The position numbers and the translations under genes are program-made. Below the pieces are notes generated by a model, which was not told the origin of the DNA, did not search any database, and worked only from the letters and a program-made list of their open reading frames with translations. Below, in pieces: positions 11,752-24,600 of a stretch of 64,000 nucleotides of DNA. Where the stretch lies: assembly GCA_014526335.1 (NCBI GenBank), contig JACTAT010000037.1, positions 13,220,139 through 13,284,138 on the forward strand, written 5' to 3'. Position 1 is the stretch's first letter. Each line of letters begins with the position of its first letter. The DNA is from Chrysaora quinquecirrha. Its lineage: Eukaryota; Cnidaria; Scyphozoa; Semaeostomeae; Pelagiidae.

Positions 11752-12680
11752 CTCTGAGGTCATAAAACTCATATCTAGGGTACGATATTTGTACTATAAT
11801 AACAGAGTACATCTTTCAAGGCAGGTATAAACCATGTTTCCAGCTGTCTATGCCTTGATCATTTGGACACAACTTTACATTTGAAAATTGAATTATTTTC
11901 ATCACCATCTTACTTGTGTCCTTAAACTTGGCAAGGTAAAAACTTGGCCCAGGCTGCATTCCATGTACTTAGACCTGAAGATCTTTGGCATGGAGAAAGG
12001 ATTTTCTTGTTGTAATTGGCATGGAAGTCCAAAAAATAACAATTTCTATTGTTTTCTGGTGTAGATTTTTATACTATTGGGGTAACCTGCGGAGTCAGGT
12101 TTACATGGAATGCACCTTGGAAGTTGGCAAGGCTTGTGTAAAACTGTTTGTCATTCTCGTTTGGATTACCTAATGTTTATCTGGGAAGAAAGAAGCCAGT
12201 TTTTGGAAAGCCCTAAAAATATTTTATGAAAGAAAGAACAATAAACTGGAAAATATTCAAAAAGTGATTTAATTATTAACTTCAGCCCCAGGACAAAAAG
12301 GTGCAAAATATTTCAATAAGCAGTCACAGAGGCTCTTTGGTTTCAACCCTAGTGGCTCTGAGCCCCGTAAAATGGAGGAGCAAGAAAATGGAGGAATCTC
12401 CCCTCAGCCGTAAAATAGCGGAATCAATATTTTTTTTATTTTTATCAATAAAGTGTCTATTTATTGTACTTGCATGGCTTATTTTGTTATTTTAGAAAAT
12501 AACAGCCTAAATTGTCGCAGGGACATATTTTCAGAGATTTCGTCGATTTTACATAGGGTAACGGGCCTAGCCATTCCGCTATTTTACAGCGGGAGTTTTT
12601 TCCACCTTAAGCCTCGAGCAGAGCAGAGGAATAATTATAAACAATTGAAGTAGAGAACTATAATTTTATTTTAGAGGTCA

Positions 12681-13642
12681 ACAGCTAGGGATATAAGCAT
12701 TTTCTTTTCCGATTCGGGTAAAGTTTTGAAAACTTTACTTGATTGGGTAAAGTTTTTCGAAGTTTTACTCGTTCGGGTAAACTTTTTTGAGAGATTTTTA
12801 GAAAAACTTTACCCGATCGGGTAAAAAACGACATAAGTAGTACTCACAGGCTCCGGGGGGTTTTTTAAGTGCCATTTTTGGAATCTGCACCCAAAAAAAC
12901 CCTTATAGGTTGAAAAAAAATTGGGGGTTGTCCATGCAGGTAAGTCAGCATTCAGATTTTTAGATTTATGACGTCATTCTATTGTTTTCTGTTAATTATT
13001 CGCATAAATTAGGATGGCAATGTGAAAAAATGGACAATTTCAAGAAATTTTTCTATTTTCTGGGGCAGGAACATTAAAAACATCAAGAAATAAGACAAAA
13101 AAAGTTATTTTGTGAAGTTAAAATGTCAATACAATACTGTTCAACCTATATGAAAAATATCTAACAATTTTACAAGAACAAATCGCATTTTTTTAGTTTA
13201 AAGTACCTTTTTTACCTTAATTGTTGATTATCTTCAGATTCTATATATTTTTAAATGTTAAAATGCCTAAATTATATGAAAATGGCAATTTCTTTAATAT
13301 TGGTGGCCTAATTTATGCGAATAATTAACAGAAAACAATAGAATGACGTCATAAATCTAAAAATCTGAATGCTGACTTACCTGCATGGACAACCCCCAAT
13401 TTTTTTTTAACCTATAAGGGTTTTTGGGTGCAGATTCCAAAAATGGCACTTAAAAAACCCCCCGGAGCCTGTGAGTACTACTTATGTCGTTTTTTACCCG
13501 ATCGGGTAAAGTTTTTCTAAAAATCTCTCAAAAAAGTTTACCCGAACGAGTAAAACTTACTCATCAAAACTTTACCCAATCAAGTAAAGTTTTCAAAACT
13601 TTACCTGAATCGGAAAAGAAAATGCTTATATCCCTAGCTGTA
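12681..13642. mobile_element. Foldback transposon with about 330-bp inverted arms
   Basis: The left arm (12681 to about 13011) and right arm (about 13309 to 13642) are near-identical inverted copies, starting ACAGCTAGGGATATAAGC. The outer parts are filled with alternating GGGTAAAGTTTT words in both orientations, and the inner arm carries TGACGTCAT-like sequence. The loop is about 300 bp and AT-rich, with no transposase. The right end lies only 6 bp beyond the apparent splice donor of the PH exon. No clear target-site duplication. Confidence 0.88.
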
Positions 13643-13649
13643 ATATCAC

Positions 13650-13848
13650 CGAAAAATACACGGCCAGTGGGAGTCATTGATTCTTTTTGGTCTTCTCGTT
13701 TGAAATAGCTAAGGACATCATGCATCAAAACGAAATAACGGTTTTTCCACATGTGAAGTAGGCCTGTTTTCTTCTCCATGAACCCTTCTTTTTGATTTCC
13801 AGATCGAATTGGGACACCTATTGCTTGTCCTCTGGATCTTGAGCTCAT
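13650..13848 (-). CDS. First exon: N-terminal half of a PH domain
   Basis: The frame opens with MSSRSRGQ and runs into the first strands of a pleckstrin-homology domain: KEGFMEKKTG, then LLHMWKNRYFVLMHDVLSYF, where the W-K-R-FVL-L-YF pattern is diagnostic, then PTGRVFF. It ends near a donor read as TTCG/GTGATA, in phase 1. PH domains bind phosphoinositides at membranes. The remaining PH strands and C-terminal helix must be in later exons that I could not find between 10927 and 13640, a stretch full of MITEs. Direct joining to the PDZ exon would keep frame but fuse two half-domains, so exons are probably missing, misassembled or too short for me to see. The ATG at 13848 is the first in frame. 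Confidence 0.72.
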
Positions 13849-14494
13849 GTTTCGTTCAAGGAAGGAAACAGCGAAGCCAGAAAGGTGATCTCAACCAGAT
13901 AAAGAATTTAGGCCAATGCGCATGAAATTCTTAGAGATTTCGGCTTGAGGTTTTTCAAGATGAACAATCCCTTTCGTTTTTTCACTCAAATTATTTTTCA
14001 CCAAAAAGACTTTGAATATGAATACTTACAAATGACCTCATTCTTGACTCGTTCTTGGGAATCGCGGCGAAAATAAGGAAAAAGAAAACAGAACACCTCG
14101 ACAAATTTTGATCACCATACTTTCTCAGCAAATGACTAATATCGCGGAACTTGTCTTTTCAGTCATTACCATTGGTCATTACAAAAATGACGTCACGATT
14201 AACAGGGATCTGAGGGATAGGTCAAATTCTAGAGTACATTATCTGAACCCCTCTTTTATTAGCCACCTTCTTGCTTATCAAATGAATATTGCTATCTTTT
14301 GTTTTGTTAAAATCAAAAATGAAATTCTCGTCTAGATCAGCACCTACAGTAGTTCAAAAACAGCAAGTAGATGAAATAAGACAAGAGAGGTAAAATAGTC
14401 CGAAAATATGCTGAATATGAGTTGTTATTTCGTCTGTTAGAGATTTTAAATATCACAGAGGGATCACAGATTTATTAACTATTATGAAATACAC

Positions 14495-15060
14495 TATTTT
14501 TTTTATAAGAACCAGCTAATTTTTGCCGAGGCTCGATGTTCTCATTTTTTGAATAATTTGAGGCTCGAGTGTTCTTAATGGTGTTTTAATTTCAGCATTG
14601 ATTTTTTCTACAACTACACACAATATACACTCTTTTCTTTTAATAAGCAACTTGACTTTCGTCCAGCCCTCAAAGTTGCTTAAAATTGTAGACATTTCAG
14701 CCCTCAAAGTTACTTAAACGTCGCTTAAAATTTTTTTTACCTACTAACCACCCCTGATTTCGCGGGTCAAAATCTTCATCTTTTAGGCCTACAACATGAC
14801 TTTTGGGAGACAGTAAGTGGAAAAACGTTAGCTAACGAACTTCAATATGCAAAACATAAGAAAAAAGGGCAATTTCCTAACACAAAAAACCACGGGAAAC
14901 CATAATATATAAAGGGAATAAGATATACTCTTTATATATTATGGTTACCCGTGGTTACCCGTGGTTACCCGTGGTTACCCTTGCTAAATCTATACAAAAT
15001 ACATATAGAATCATGGTTACCCGTATGGTTACCCGATGGTTACCCGTACGTTCTCAACTC
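14495..15060. repeat. MITE remnants and GGTTACCCGT tandem repeat
   Basis: 14495-14600 starts like the T-run/ATAAG MITEs (ACTATTTTTTTTATAAGAACC) and carries the GCCGAGGCTCGA word also seen near 21915. 14624-14886 is a truncated copy of the full element at 25336-25732. 14942-15050 holds four tandem and several scattered copies of GGTTACCCGT, plus an inverted ACGGGAAACCAT upstream. Confidence 0.65.
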
Positions 15061-15651
15061 TATGCTATGTTTGCATTAAGAAAAACCTTTTGTCGAACAT
15101 GACAGCTTCATAATATTAAGGGTGTGGCTTTAGGCCGTGTCAGTTTTCGATTTTCACTGAACATATATGCCCCTTGATCATTGAAGAAGGGTTTTAATGA
15201 AAAATCAATATTTTGTAACATCGTTTTGAAAAATATGTTATACAAGGAATTTTCTCCAAGGAATAAGGCCTATTCCATTGATTTTCTACTTCCATGACTC
15301 CAATTCTCGCCCCTTTTACCCCCAAAACAATGTTGGTAGTAGAGCAAAACAACTTTTGTACGAAACAACATTGTAACGGGGGAGAAGGGGGAATCAATAG
15401 ATAGTAGCAAAACTATTTAGGCCGTTCCAATATATTTTGTCCAAGATTGTAGATCCAGGAATCTTATAAACTTGTTTCTTGCAGAAAATATATATTCTTT
15501 TATGACTGAATCTGAAATTGTCTTCACAAAAGTAGCTACAATTCACTCCACGGTATTGAAAATACTTTGAAACTAGGTTTCATAACAAAATACAGTAAAA
15601 CATTGGTTTCTTTCGCTAAAATATATATTTACAAAATTCATTTAATGATTC

Positions 15652-18600
15652 CTATTTCAAACTAAGAAGAGTTATAGAAATTGTTTTTCCATATATAGTC
15701 AGGTATAATGATAATGCTCCATTGATGATCACACCTGTTATTCCAAATATGGGAAAGCCAAAGTGGCTGAACAGAAGGCCACCAATGGTTGGTGAGATAG
15801 AACGGATCAATGAATGGGTGGCCATTGACAAGCCTAGAGAAAGAAAACACAACTCAAAATCTGGCAAAAAGACCCCTGCGTAGTATGAAATAGGTTCAGC
15901 GTGTGTGCATGATAGATAAGTTAGCTTGGCTTTGAAATGGTCGTAGGTAAGATGGATAATGAGATTTAAATGCACAGTTCAGCTACTTCTCGACAAAAGC
16001 AATATTTGGAGTTGAATGAAATCAGTTGGGTACGGTTGGGTTAGACTTACTACATGAGTCGTAGTTATCGCTATTGAGTTGAATTGCTGGACGCTCAAAC
16101 TAACTGAAGAACAACAACAACAACTGTTCAATTCAATGTGAGCAGGGACTTGCGAAGAAAGTCTACGGTTGGGTACCTGAAAACTTACAAGAAGACTAGA
16201 CAGCCTGTAACTTTCAGTACATTCGCTGCCGCGACGCAAATGGTGTTCTAACCCCATCGATAGAGTTTACCATTCGCTTTGTCTAAGGGAGTTACGAGGA
16301 ATAAAATGTGGCTGCTATTCGAGAAAATACAGTTTAAAATCTAAAATTCTTCTTAAGAAAAGAACTCAAAATTCGTTTGTTTCTCAAGCTCAGTTATTGT
16401 TTTCAACGAGCATTTTATTCAATTTTTCATTGAAAAATAACATAGACAGAGAAACACGGAAACAGTTTTGGAAATTGCAAGTAGTGAATCGATATGGTGT
16501 TCCATGCGAACCCAATGAAAGGAATGCAACTTGCAGCAGAAAATTTTAATGAAATTGTAAGCTGCGAGACGGAATTTTCCGATAGACTATCATTTCTTTT
16601 AATACTTCATTCAAACTACAAGTTAAACCAGTTTAAATCAAAACCCTTCCAAGTCTTTCCAATTGTGTTGCAGAGATAACAATCTTGGGCAAGGTGTAGC
16701 TATAAATAGGTACCAGTCTATCCAAGCGTATGAACGGGTACTTAGTCGGTAGTTAGTGACTGCATCCTGCTATATGCTATATGCATCCAGACCAGGGGTA
16801 AAGTGTAAAGTCGAATGAGAAGCCCTTGGCCGGCGGTAGTAGACTTAATCAAAAGGCAACCTTCATCAGCTGCTGATAACTAAACGTAGGGTTGGGCGTC
16901 ACCACTCCAATCTGTGGCCCTACCACTTACCCCACACCTACTCTTTCACTTAATGCTCAGAAGAGAGGCATTTAGTACCGTTTATTTTATACTAGTTGTA
17001 ATATTACCAGATTTTATGTCACGCCTTCCAATATAGAGGGTTGTATAGGGGTTCTGGGGAACAGGGGAACATGCCCAAAAACAACTTTGGGAACAGGGAA
17101 CAAACAGGAATCTGCAGAGGAACGAGGAACAATCAGTTTCCTTTCAGGGTCAGGAAACATTCTAAAAGATTCGATAAAACTTAAATATTATTGAATATTA
17201 TTTAACAAGGGAGTTTTCGTTTCATACAATTTTTGAAGGGAACATTTGAAAAATTCCCCCGGGAACATGGAAACAAATCATATTATTTAAAGGGAACAGG
17301 GGAACTAAGACCCTCCCTATACGACCCTCAATATAAGCAGCATTGAGGGCAGCATTTTGACTTAACAACACTAAGAGTTTTCAAAGAGTTGACAGATGGG
17401 ATAGATGAATATAGATGAAATTGGGACACATTGTTGTTAAAGAAACTGCTACTGCTGGGAAACATATTTTCAGCTTTTCACCAGCGGAAAACATACTTTC
17501 AGCTTTTCCCATTAACAAATGGGGAAATTTGCAATATTATACCCTAATGCATGGCCAAATGCAACCAAAATGAAGCTTTCAAAACGGTAATGTGATATAG
17601 ATCACAATTCTATAAAGTTTAACCAAGTTCCCTTATTTTATTAATTGGGCAGGACTGTTAAGCGGACGTATTTACTGCCTGGCTACGGAAAAAATATAAA
17701 ATGGTGCTCATAAATATTTGTATTCGATACGTACATACAGATTCTTGGGCAGCCCAACAAAATTTATTTATATCTTTGCGGCCCTACCTAAATTATGTCC
17801 ATTTTTGTAGCCATTCCTCATTTCGTCCGCCCCCCCACTACCCGACAATAATAATGACTGGACCCTTCTTCAAGAGCGGGACTTATTTGAGAGGAGGGAA
17901 ATAATTGAATTATTAAGGCACTACCCATTGTAGCCCGAAGTTCGTAAAAATATATATGAACAAACCTATAGCTGCACCAGTTTCTTGACAAGGCACCATC
18001 TTTGTAATAGTACTTGTAATAATTACAGTAAGGATTGAACCTCCAGTTATTAATGGAGTTAGCACCAGACAAAATGTGAAGACATTTTTAACAGGAATCT
18101 ACAAGAAAACAACAAAAAATCAAGAAAACTTGCCAGCTAGTAGAGACAGTTAAAACATAGTCAATGGTTAATACAGAGATGCAAAACCCTGCACACCTAC
18201 ACACCTGGTTTGGAGGAAGGTTTTGTCCCATGCTACAAAATGAGGAAGGTTTTGTAGTAAAACGACTTTTTCTATTTTGCTACAGCTAATTCAAGTGCGG
18301 ACAATAAATCACGAACAAAATACCTTGAATTATTAAAATTATTCAAACTGCATGCAGTTGGTTTAGGCTGCATTTCAAAATTAATCAAAGGAGAAAAATC
18401 AGGCTTGCTTGATCATTATAATAAAAGAAAGAAAATCTATCTTGTCAACCCTTTGTAGGTCTATACAGTGCTGTGATATCCGTCAGCCTGGAAAGTTGGA
18501 ATCAATTTATGAGTCATCCTCTTAAGACTGTAGCCTCCCTGATATTAAAGCCTGATTGCCACCTTTGTAACACTTACGCTAAAACATACAAGCGACCTGG

Positions 18601-21600
18601 GAAGGTCCCTATGTACATGTTTTTGTCTCGTGCGTGCAGGAGTCTGTCTGGCTGTTTTTCGGCGATTTTATATTATGTTAAAATGAGGAAGGTTGGTTAA
18701 AAAATTTCAGGTTTGGAGGAAGGTCAATAACTTTTTGCAACTCTGAGGCCTAATTGCTTGCCCTTCCCCGCTAAATTATTTTTTTTATATAAATTTCCAA
18801 TCCCAACGCTCTTATTAGGACACTCCGCCTGTTAAGATTTGCATTAATATTGGTTTCGATGTTTCCTAATTATTTTACCGTCGTGACTTTTTGGTATGAA
18901 ATTTCACTCACACACTCTATTCGTTTGTTAGGACTATGGGTTTTGTGCGTAAGGTTATAAGTACCATAGGGCCCGTTCACGCTGCGTTTCAGCAGTTTCC
19001 TGACAAAGTTTGTCAAAGAATAAGGTAACTTGAGATTTAATTCAGATCAGTGGATATTCAATGAACAAGGGAGACTAGAAATGGGTTAATGGAAGGTGGA
19101 AAGACAACTTACTAGGTACTATCAATGACTTACCATAAGAAAATATGCTACAGCAATCATCACAACAGAGCTTGAAAGCAACGAAGTATCTTTGAATCGT
19201 TTGGCCAGAATTCCAACACCCATTCCTTGTACAAGCTGGAAAAGAAGCAAAAAAAATCACTAAAAGTGCCCTTGCACAGTACACAGATTATCTAGAAGTA
19301 CGATTTTAAGTCCGTAAATCTCATTAAACTAATGTAGTCCTCGTGGTCATCTGCTTATTTAACTCTACGTGTGTTGTAAAACAAACAGCGCGACAATCAC
19401 ATTCTGCGATTCTTAAAAAACGCAGTGAAATAAAGAAATTCTCTTCTTGAAGCTTGATATTCTAAAATAATCTTTAAATTTCAGCAATTTGAGCCTAAAT
19501 ATTCCTATACATTGTATTCTTATAAAAGTATGTAGGGTGACCCAGCCAAAGACAGATCCGGCTTACCAGGCCAGCCTGCTCTCTCATAAGAACAGATCCG
19601 GAAACCCTTTGTGTTGTATGGGAAATAGGGAATTTCGTCACATTCGAAAAAAATGGCTAGCTTCCCTCTATATGAGCGTCTTACCATAAACATAGACCAA
19701 ACTTATGGAACGACCTAGAATAACACCAAAGCCTGCAGCTCGGATTTAGTTTATTGCAGCGGAGCCTTGTAGCAGCAGTCTTCCGGAAGAAAATTAAATT
19801 TCCAATATTTGTGGTTGATTCGGCTAAATTCAATCGAATGCAACGTCTAGTAGGTGCAAACTTTGTCCGCCAATAGGATTTTAGAGTGGCTGTGTAGCTA
19901 TATGTATTTCGGGGAAACCCCAGCGATAGATCAGTCTAGCAGCAAAAAATATTCAAAATCTCTGACAAACGTTAAAAAAACTTCTGCTTCATTACTATAA
20001 TATCAGTTTCCATGGGTGTGTTCTTCTTAACCTACAAACCTTTCGAATTTCGAAAACAGAATGCTTCCAAAAACAGAATCCATATGATTTTCAAGAAGCA
20101 CGAACTTCAGAAATCTGAAAATCTCCGCGCCAAAATTCTTGCTTACCTCGTCCCCAAGCCCATTCGTGAAATGCTTCCTGGGAGTTGGGCAGCTGGTAAA
20201 ATGGAAGTCTCTTTCCAACTTCAAACCGAAAATCTCTCAGAAGTCTCGGAAACCTTCTGCTTTTGATAGCAAAATGTTTTGGAGAGCTACAAAATTTACC
20301 GTTTTCAGAAGATTGCCTTCGAAAAACACACATTCCGAAAAATGAAGGCTACCGAAAAAAGAATTGGGTTAAAAAAACAGGAGACATCTCGACCGAAGTA
20401 TACGTCGAGCCTTGACCTACTGCTTTAACACGTACTTTGTTCTAAGCAGTATTCTTTCAAAGCTCCGACCAAATTATCAAACATTGTTGAAATTTGCCCT
20501 TAGAATTAAACGAGAACCGTATTTCATCTCCAAAACTGAGAGTGCCTTTGTCCAATAACTGAAAAAGGGTCCCCTGAACTTCTTGATGACGAAAAAGTAC
20601 TTGGTTTCTGTTCGATCTCCAAACCACTCTTTGGCAAAATTTGACGGAAGGAACTAAAATTTTTGATCAGACGTCTTAAGTTTTCAAAAAAGAGCAATTC
20701 TATACAAAATTTATTTTTACTTACGATTCCAAGAACTCCAACATAAGAAAGAATAAATCCATTTTCTTTTGGGCCTAATTTGAAGTATTCCATTGTCATG
20801 ATAGAAAACATAGATTGGAAGATACCAAAAGGTATTCCACAGATGCATTTGATTGCCAATAAGTAAGCAACATTTGGTAATTTCAAAGTAGCGAAAATTC
20901 GACTGGCATTGAAAACTGAAGTGCTTTCTTCTGCTTTGCCTGAAAAATGAAAAGATCTTCCGGTGAATCATTGGGCAGAAATGAAATTCAGGTACACACA
21001 AAAATTTTACGAAAATAGAAAAACTTTAAAATTGCGATGAACAGCGGAAACATTTTCGGGCGTGCTTAAAAGCTTTTTTCTTCTGACACTCCTCAGAGTA
21101 TGAACGTCAGAAACAGACCGAAACACTGCAGGGCATTTTTTAAGGATTGTTAACTAGTGGGGCAAACTTGTGAAAAGGGGCCCGCGAATTCCGGTATTCA
21201 AAAGAATGGTTTAAACAATGCATAGATTCTGAACAACAATACAAATACGTCTGTAATTGTATAATATTGTTGTTATTATATTGCAGGCATCAAGTTTGTA
21301 TTGAAAATCTTTAATAACAAAGTCCTGTCCAGCTCTCGGGAGTACAGAAGTTTTCAAAGGGAAGGGGGGGGGGGGGTGATAAGTCAAAGTAAAAACATCT
21401 TTCTGATCCATTCTGACCCATCAAATGGGCGTAGGAGGGTACTTAAATTTTGATGGGCACGAGTAAAAAGATGGCACTACAGTAGAGCGTGCGTCAAATG
21501 TGCACCCTTTTGGGGGGTCCGGGGGCATGCCATGCTCCCCGAAAAGTGTTGAAGAACACTGAAGCTAGAATCGCTCTATTTGCCCTTTCCGAATTCTTAT

Positions 21601-24600
21601 AATGCTGTTTTCTTGGAACTTAATTGTGGAGTTTGTACAGAATTCTTATGGTCTTTGAGTGGTACAAAACTTAAAAGTTGTAATAAAGAGCCAAACATCT
21701 TTGAACATCTGCATTCTTTACGAATCCAGAAGAGCGACTAGCGTTATTGCTTGCTAAAGAGCCCAATTGAGACTGCATTGCATTTGATGAAAATATCACA
21801 TGATTTGCTTCTCTGGGGCATAGCGGCTGGAGAAACGTCAGACCTTGTCAGAAAATGGAGAAAATATGGCATATTCCCATACTTTTTTTTTATAAGAATA
21901 TCCTAATTTTTGCCGAGGCTCGAACTTTTCCATTGTTATTCTTAAATTTCCATTGTTCTTTGGCAATTTTGAGCCCGAATATTCTTAAATCAATTGTCTT
22001 ATACTTCGTAAATGCTTCGTATTCTTCACATATAGAGTTAGTTAAGCGACCAAGCAACAAGCAAGCAAAATTGTCGGTACATATTCAACGCTCATTTAAC
22101 ACATGGTGCACAAAGAATTATTCTTTGGTGTTAAAGATCATTTCAGTCAAGACAGGGGCCCATGTTTTGGGGCAAAAAGGCTGTTTTTATCTTCACTACT
22201 GGGGCACGAAGAGGGGCCTACTGGGGCAATTGCCCCAAAAAACCCCCTTAAAAAATGCCCTGGAAACACTTGAGAAAGGCGGAATTTATAACCAGATGCG
22301 GATCGAAATGCACCAATCAGAAAGAGCAGTTGCATTGGCATTCAAGTATGCCCGAAAATGTTCCCACTGTCCAGCGCAATTTTGAAGTTCTGTATTACTC
22401 AGTAAAAAATTAAAATAGAAAAACTAAGTTTTCGTCTTACAGAGAGAAAGAGAAGACGAAAGTGCACAAAACGTAACGATAAGGGAAGTTTTGAATTTTG
22501 CAGTTGTATTGTGTATAGAAGTCAGGTATATATAGCTACCAAATACTATATGTTCTATGCTCTGATGAAGGCTTTAAGCCGAAACACAAAGAAACACCTT
22601 GGCTGTGGAGGAGATCTGTGGCTGGAAGGACCTCGAGTTGGTTGGCTACCTCATTGCACTGTTTAGTGCAATGAAGTAGTCAACTGGCTTGTTGTCCAGA
22701 AGGTCACTGGTTCGAATCACAGTCAAGGCAATTATAACAATTGTGGTAGCCCACTTACGATTAATATATATCATGTGTCAGCATATGTTCAGTTAGCTAC
22801 CTAATAACTTATATATAATGCTAAGTCATGGTGTGTTAGCTGAGAAAAATTCAAGCATGAACAAGAAAATAATTTTGGTTCTTTACTTGCCTTGTTTAGG
22901 ATGATTAGTATTGCTTTCTGATGCCGCATTGACAGTCTTGGTATTAGAAGGGATGAATATTAGCACAATGACGACACTTATAATGCTACCAAATGCAGCA
23001 GTTGCAGCGGCTAATTGTTTGCTATAATTGGAAGTAATTATTCCACCGAGAAATGGACCAACTATCATTCCAAGGCCATAAGATATTCCAAGTTTGCCTA
23101 ATGCAGAAGCTCGATCTAAAGAAAATAAAACAAAAATTTGTACGAAAATTGGCAAACTTGGCCTGGCTAAACTAGGAGACATGTCGCGGGCGACATTGTC
23201 TCCCGTAACATGTCCCCTCGATGTTTCCCAGTTTAGCCACCATCGAAAATTTGTAGCACGTTACAAAATTTGAAGCGAGACAACAGAAACATTTCTTGTC
23301 ATCAGTGGCTCAGGGGACATGTTGCTCGCTTGTCACTTGCATGTTTAGCCACCCTGGGAGACGTGTGGGGTACCATGTCACGCGCGATATGTCTCCTTAT
23401 TTAGCCTCAGTTTTAAGACGTGTTCTGCTGAACCTCCAAAGCCTTTCGAATTTCGAAAACAAAATACTTCCAAAAACAGAATCCATGGTTTTTAGGAAAC
23501 AGGAGTTTTGGTAATGTGAAAACTTTCGCGCTACGCTCACCACGCACTAAAATGCTTGCTAGCATCGTCCCCAGACCCATTCGTGGAATATATCCTGGCA
23601 ACTGCTAGGCAACTGGTAAAATGGAAGTCACTTTCGAACTTCAAACCGCAAATCTCTCGAAAGTCTCGGACACCTTCTGCTTTTGATGGCAGAAGGTTTT
23701 GGAGAGCTCCAAAACCTGTCGTTTTCATAAGAATGGCTTCGAAAAACACATTTCGAAAACGAAGGCTTTCAGAATTTCATTTTTCTATCAAAAGCCTTAT
23801 TGCAAATAACTTCGAATACTTCAAGCAGCTAGTGACAGAAGTTACAAACAAAACAAATGGAAGACAACAAAATTATTTACTAGTAGACATATAAATGTAG
23901 GAGTCAATATTTGTGCGACCCGTTTCAACTTCGCGATTTGAATTATAAGATTGTGTAAGTTTTGTGTTTTATTATTTTCTATTGAGTAGCTATTTTTGAA
24001 GCATTGATTTGAAGCACTTGTTGGAAGAAATCAAAGTGTTTGCTGACAAAGTTTGGCAGCCATAAACGGTGATACCTTTTTTACATGAACTTTAAAAGCT
24101 TATACCGTAAAGCCGAGTTCTTTTGGGTAGTTATTCTTCACTGGATGACGGCAAGCGTATTGAAGCATGAATATTAGCACAATACAGTTGACATCCGCAA
24201 TCTCGACTGCCCGCTATCTCGAACATTCGCTATCTCGAGTGATTTTCTATTTACCCTCGTTTTGGTATAAGGGTTTCTATAGAAAAATCATCTGCTATCT
24301 CGAACCCCGTTATCTCGAACATTCGCTGTCTCGAACCATTTTCGATTTCCCATGGAGGAAAAACTGCTCTTTATCTCGAACTTAGCCAAATTTTCTGCTG
24401 AACTGGATAAAGAGGCAAGCTGAAAATATGTATAAGTTCGCCTAGCGGAGCGGGAATGGCGGCAGCTAAGTGATATGCTGTCCATGTATACAATAGATGA
24501 AGCTGTTCTCTTTCGAGATGTGCTGCATCGCCATTATCTCAGTTTCGCCAATAGTAGATGAGCTTTGACTGCTATGTAATACCTAAAATATCAGACTTGT

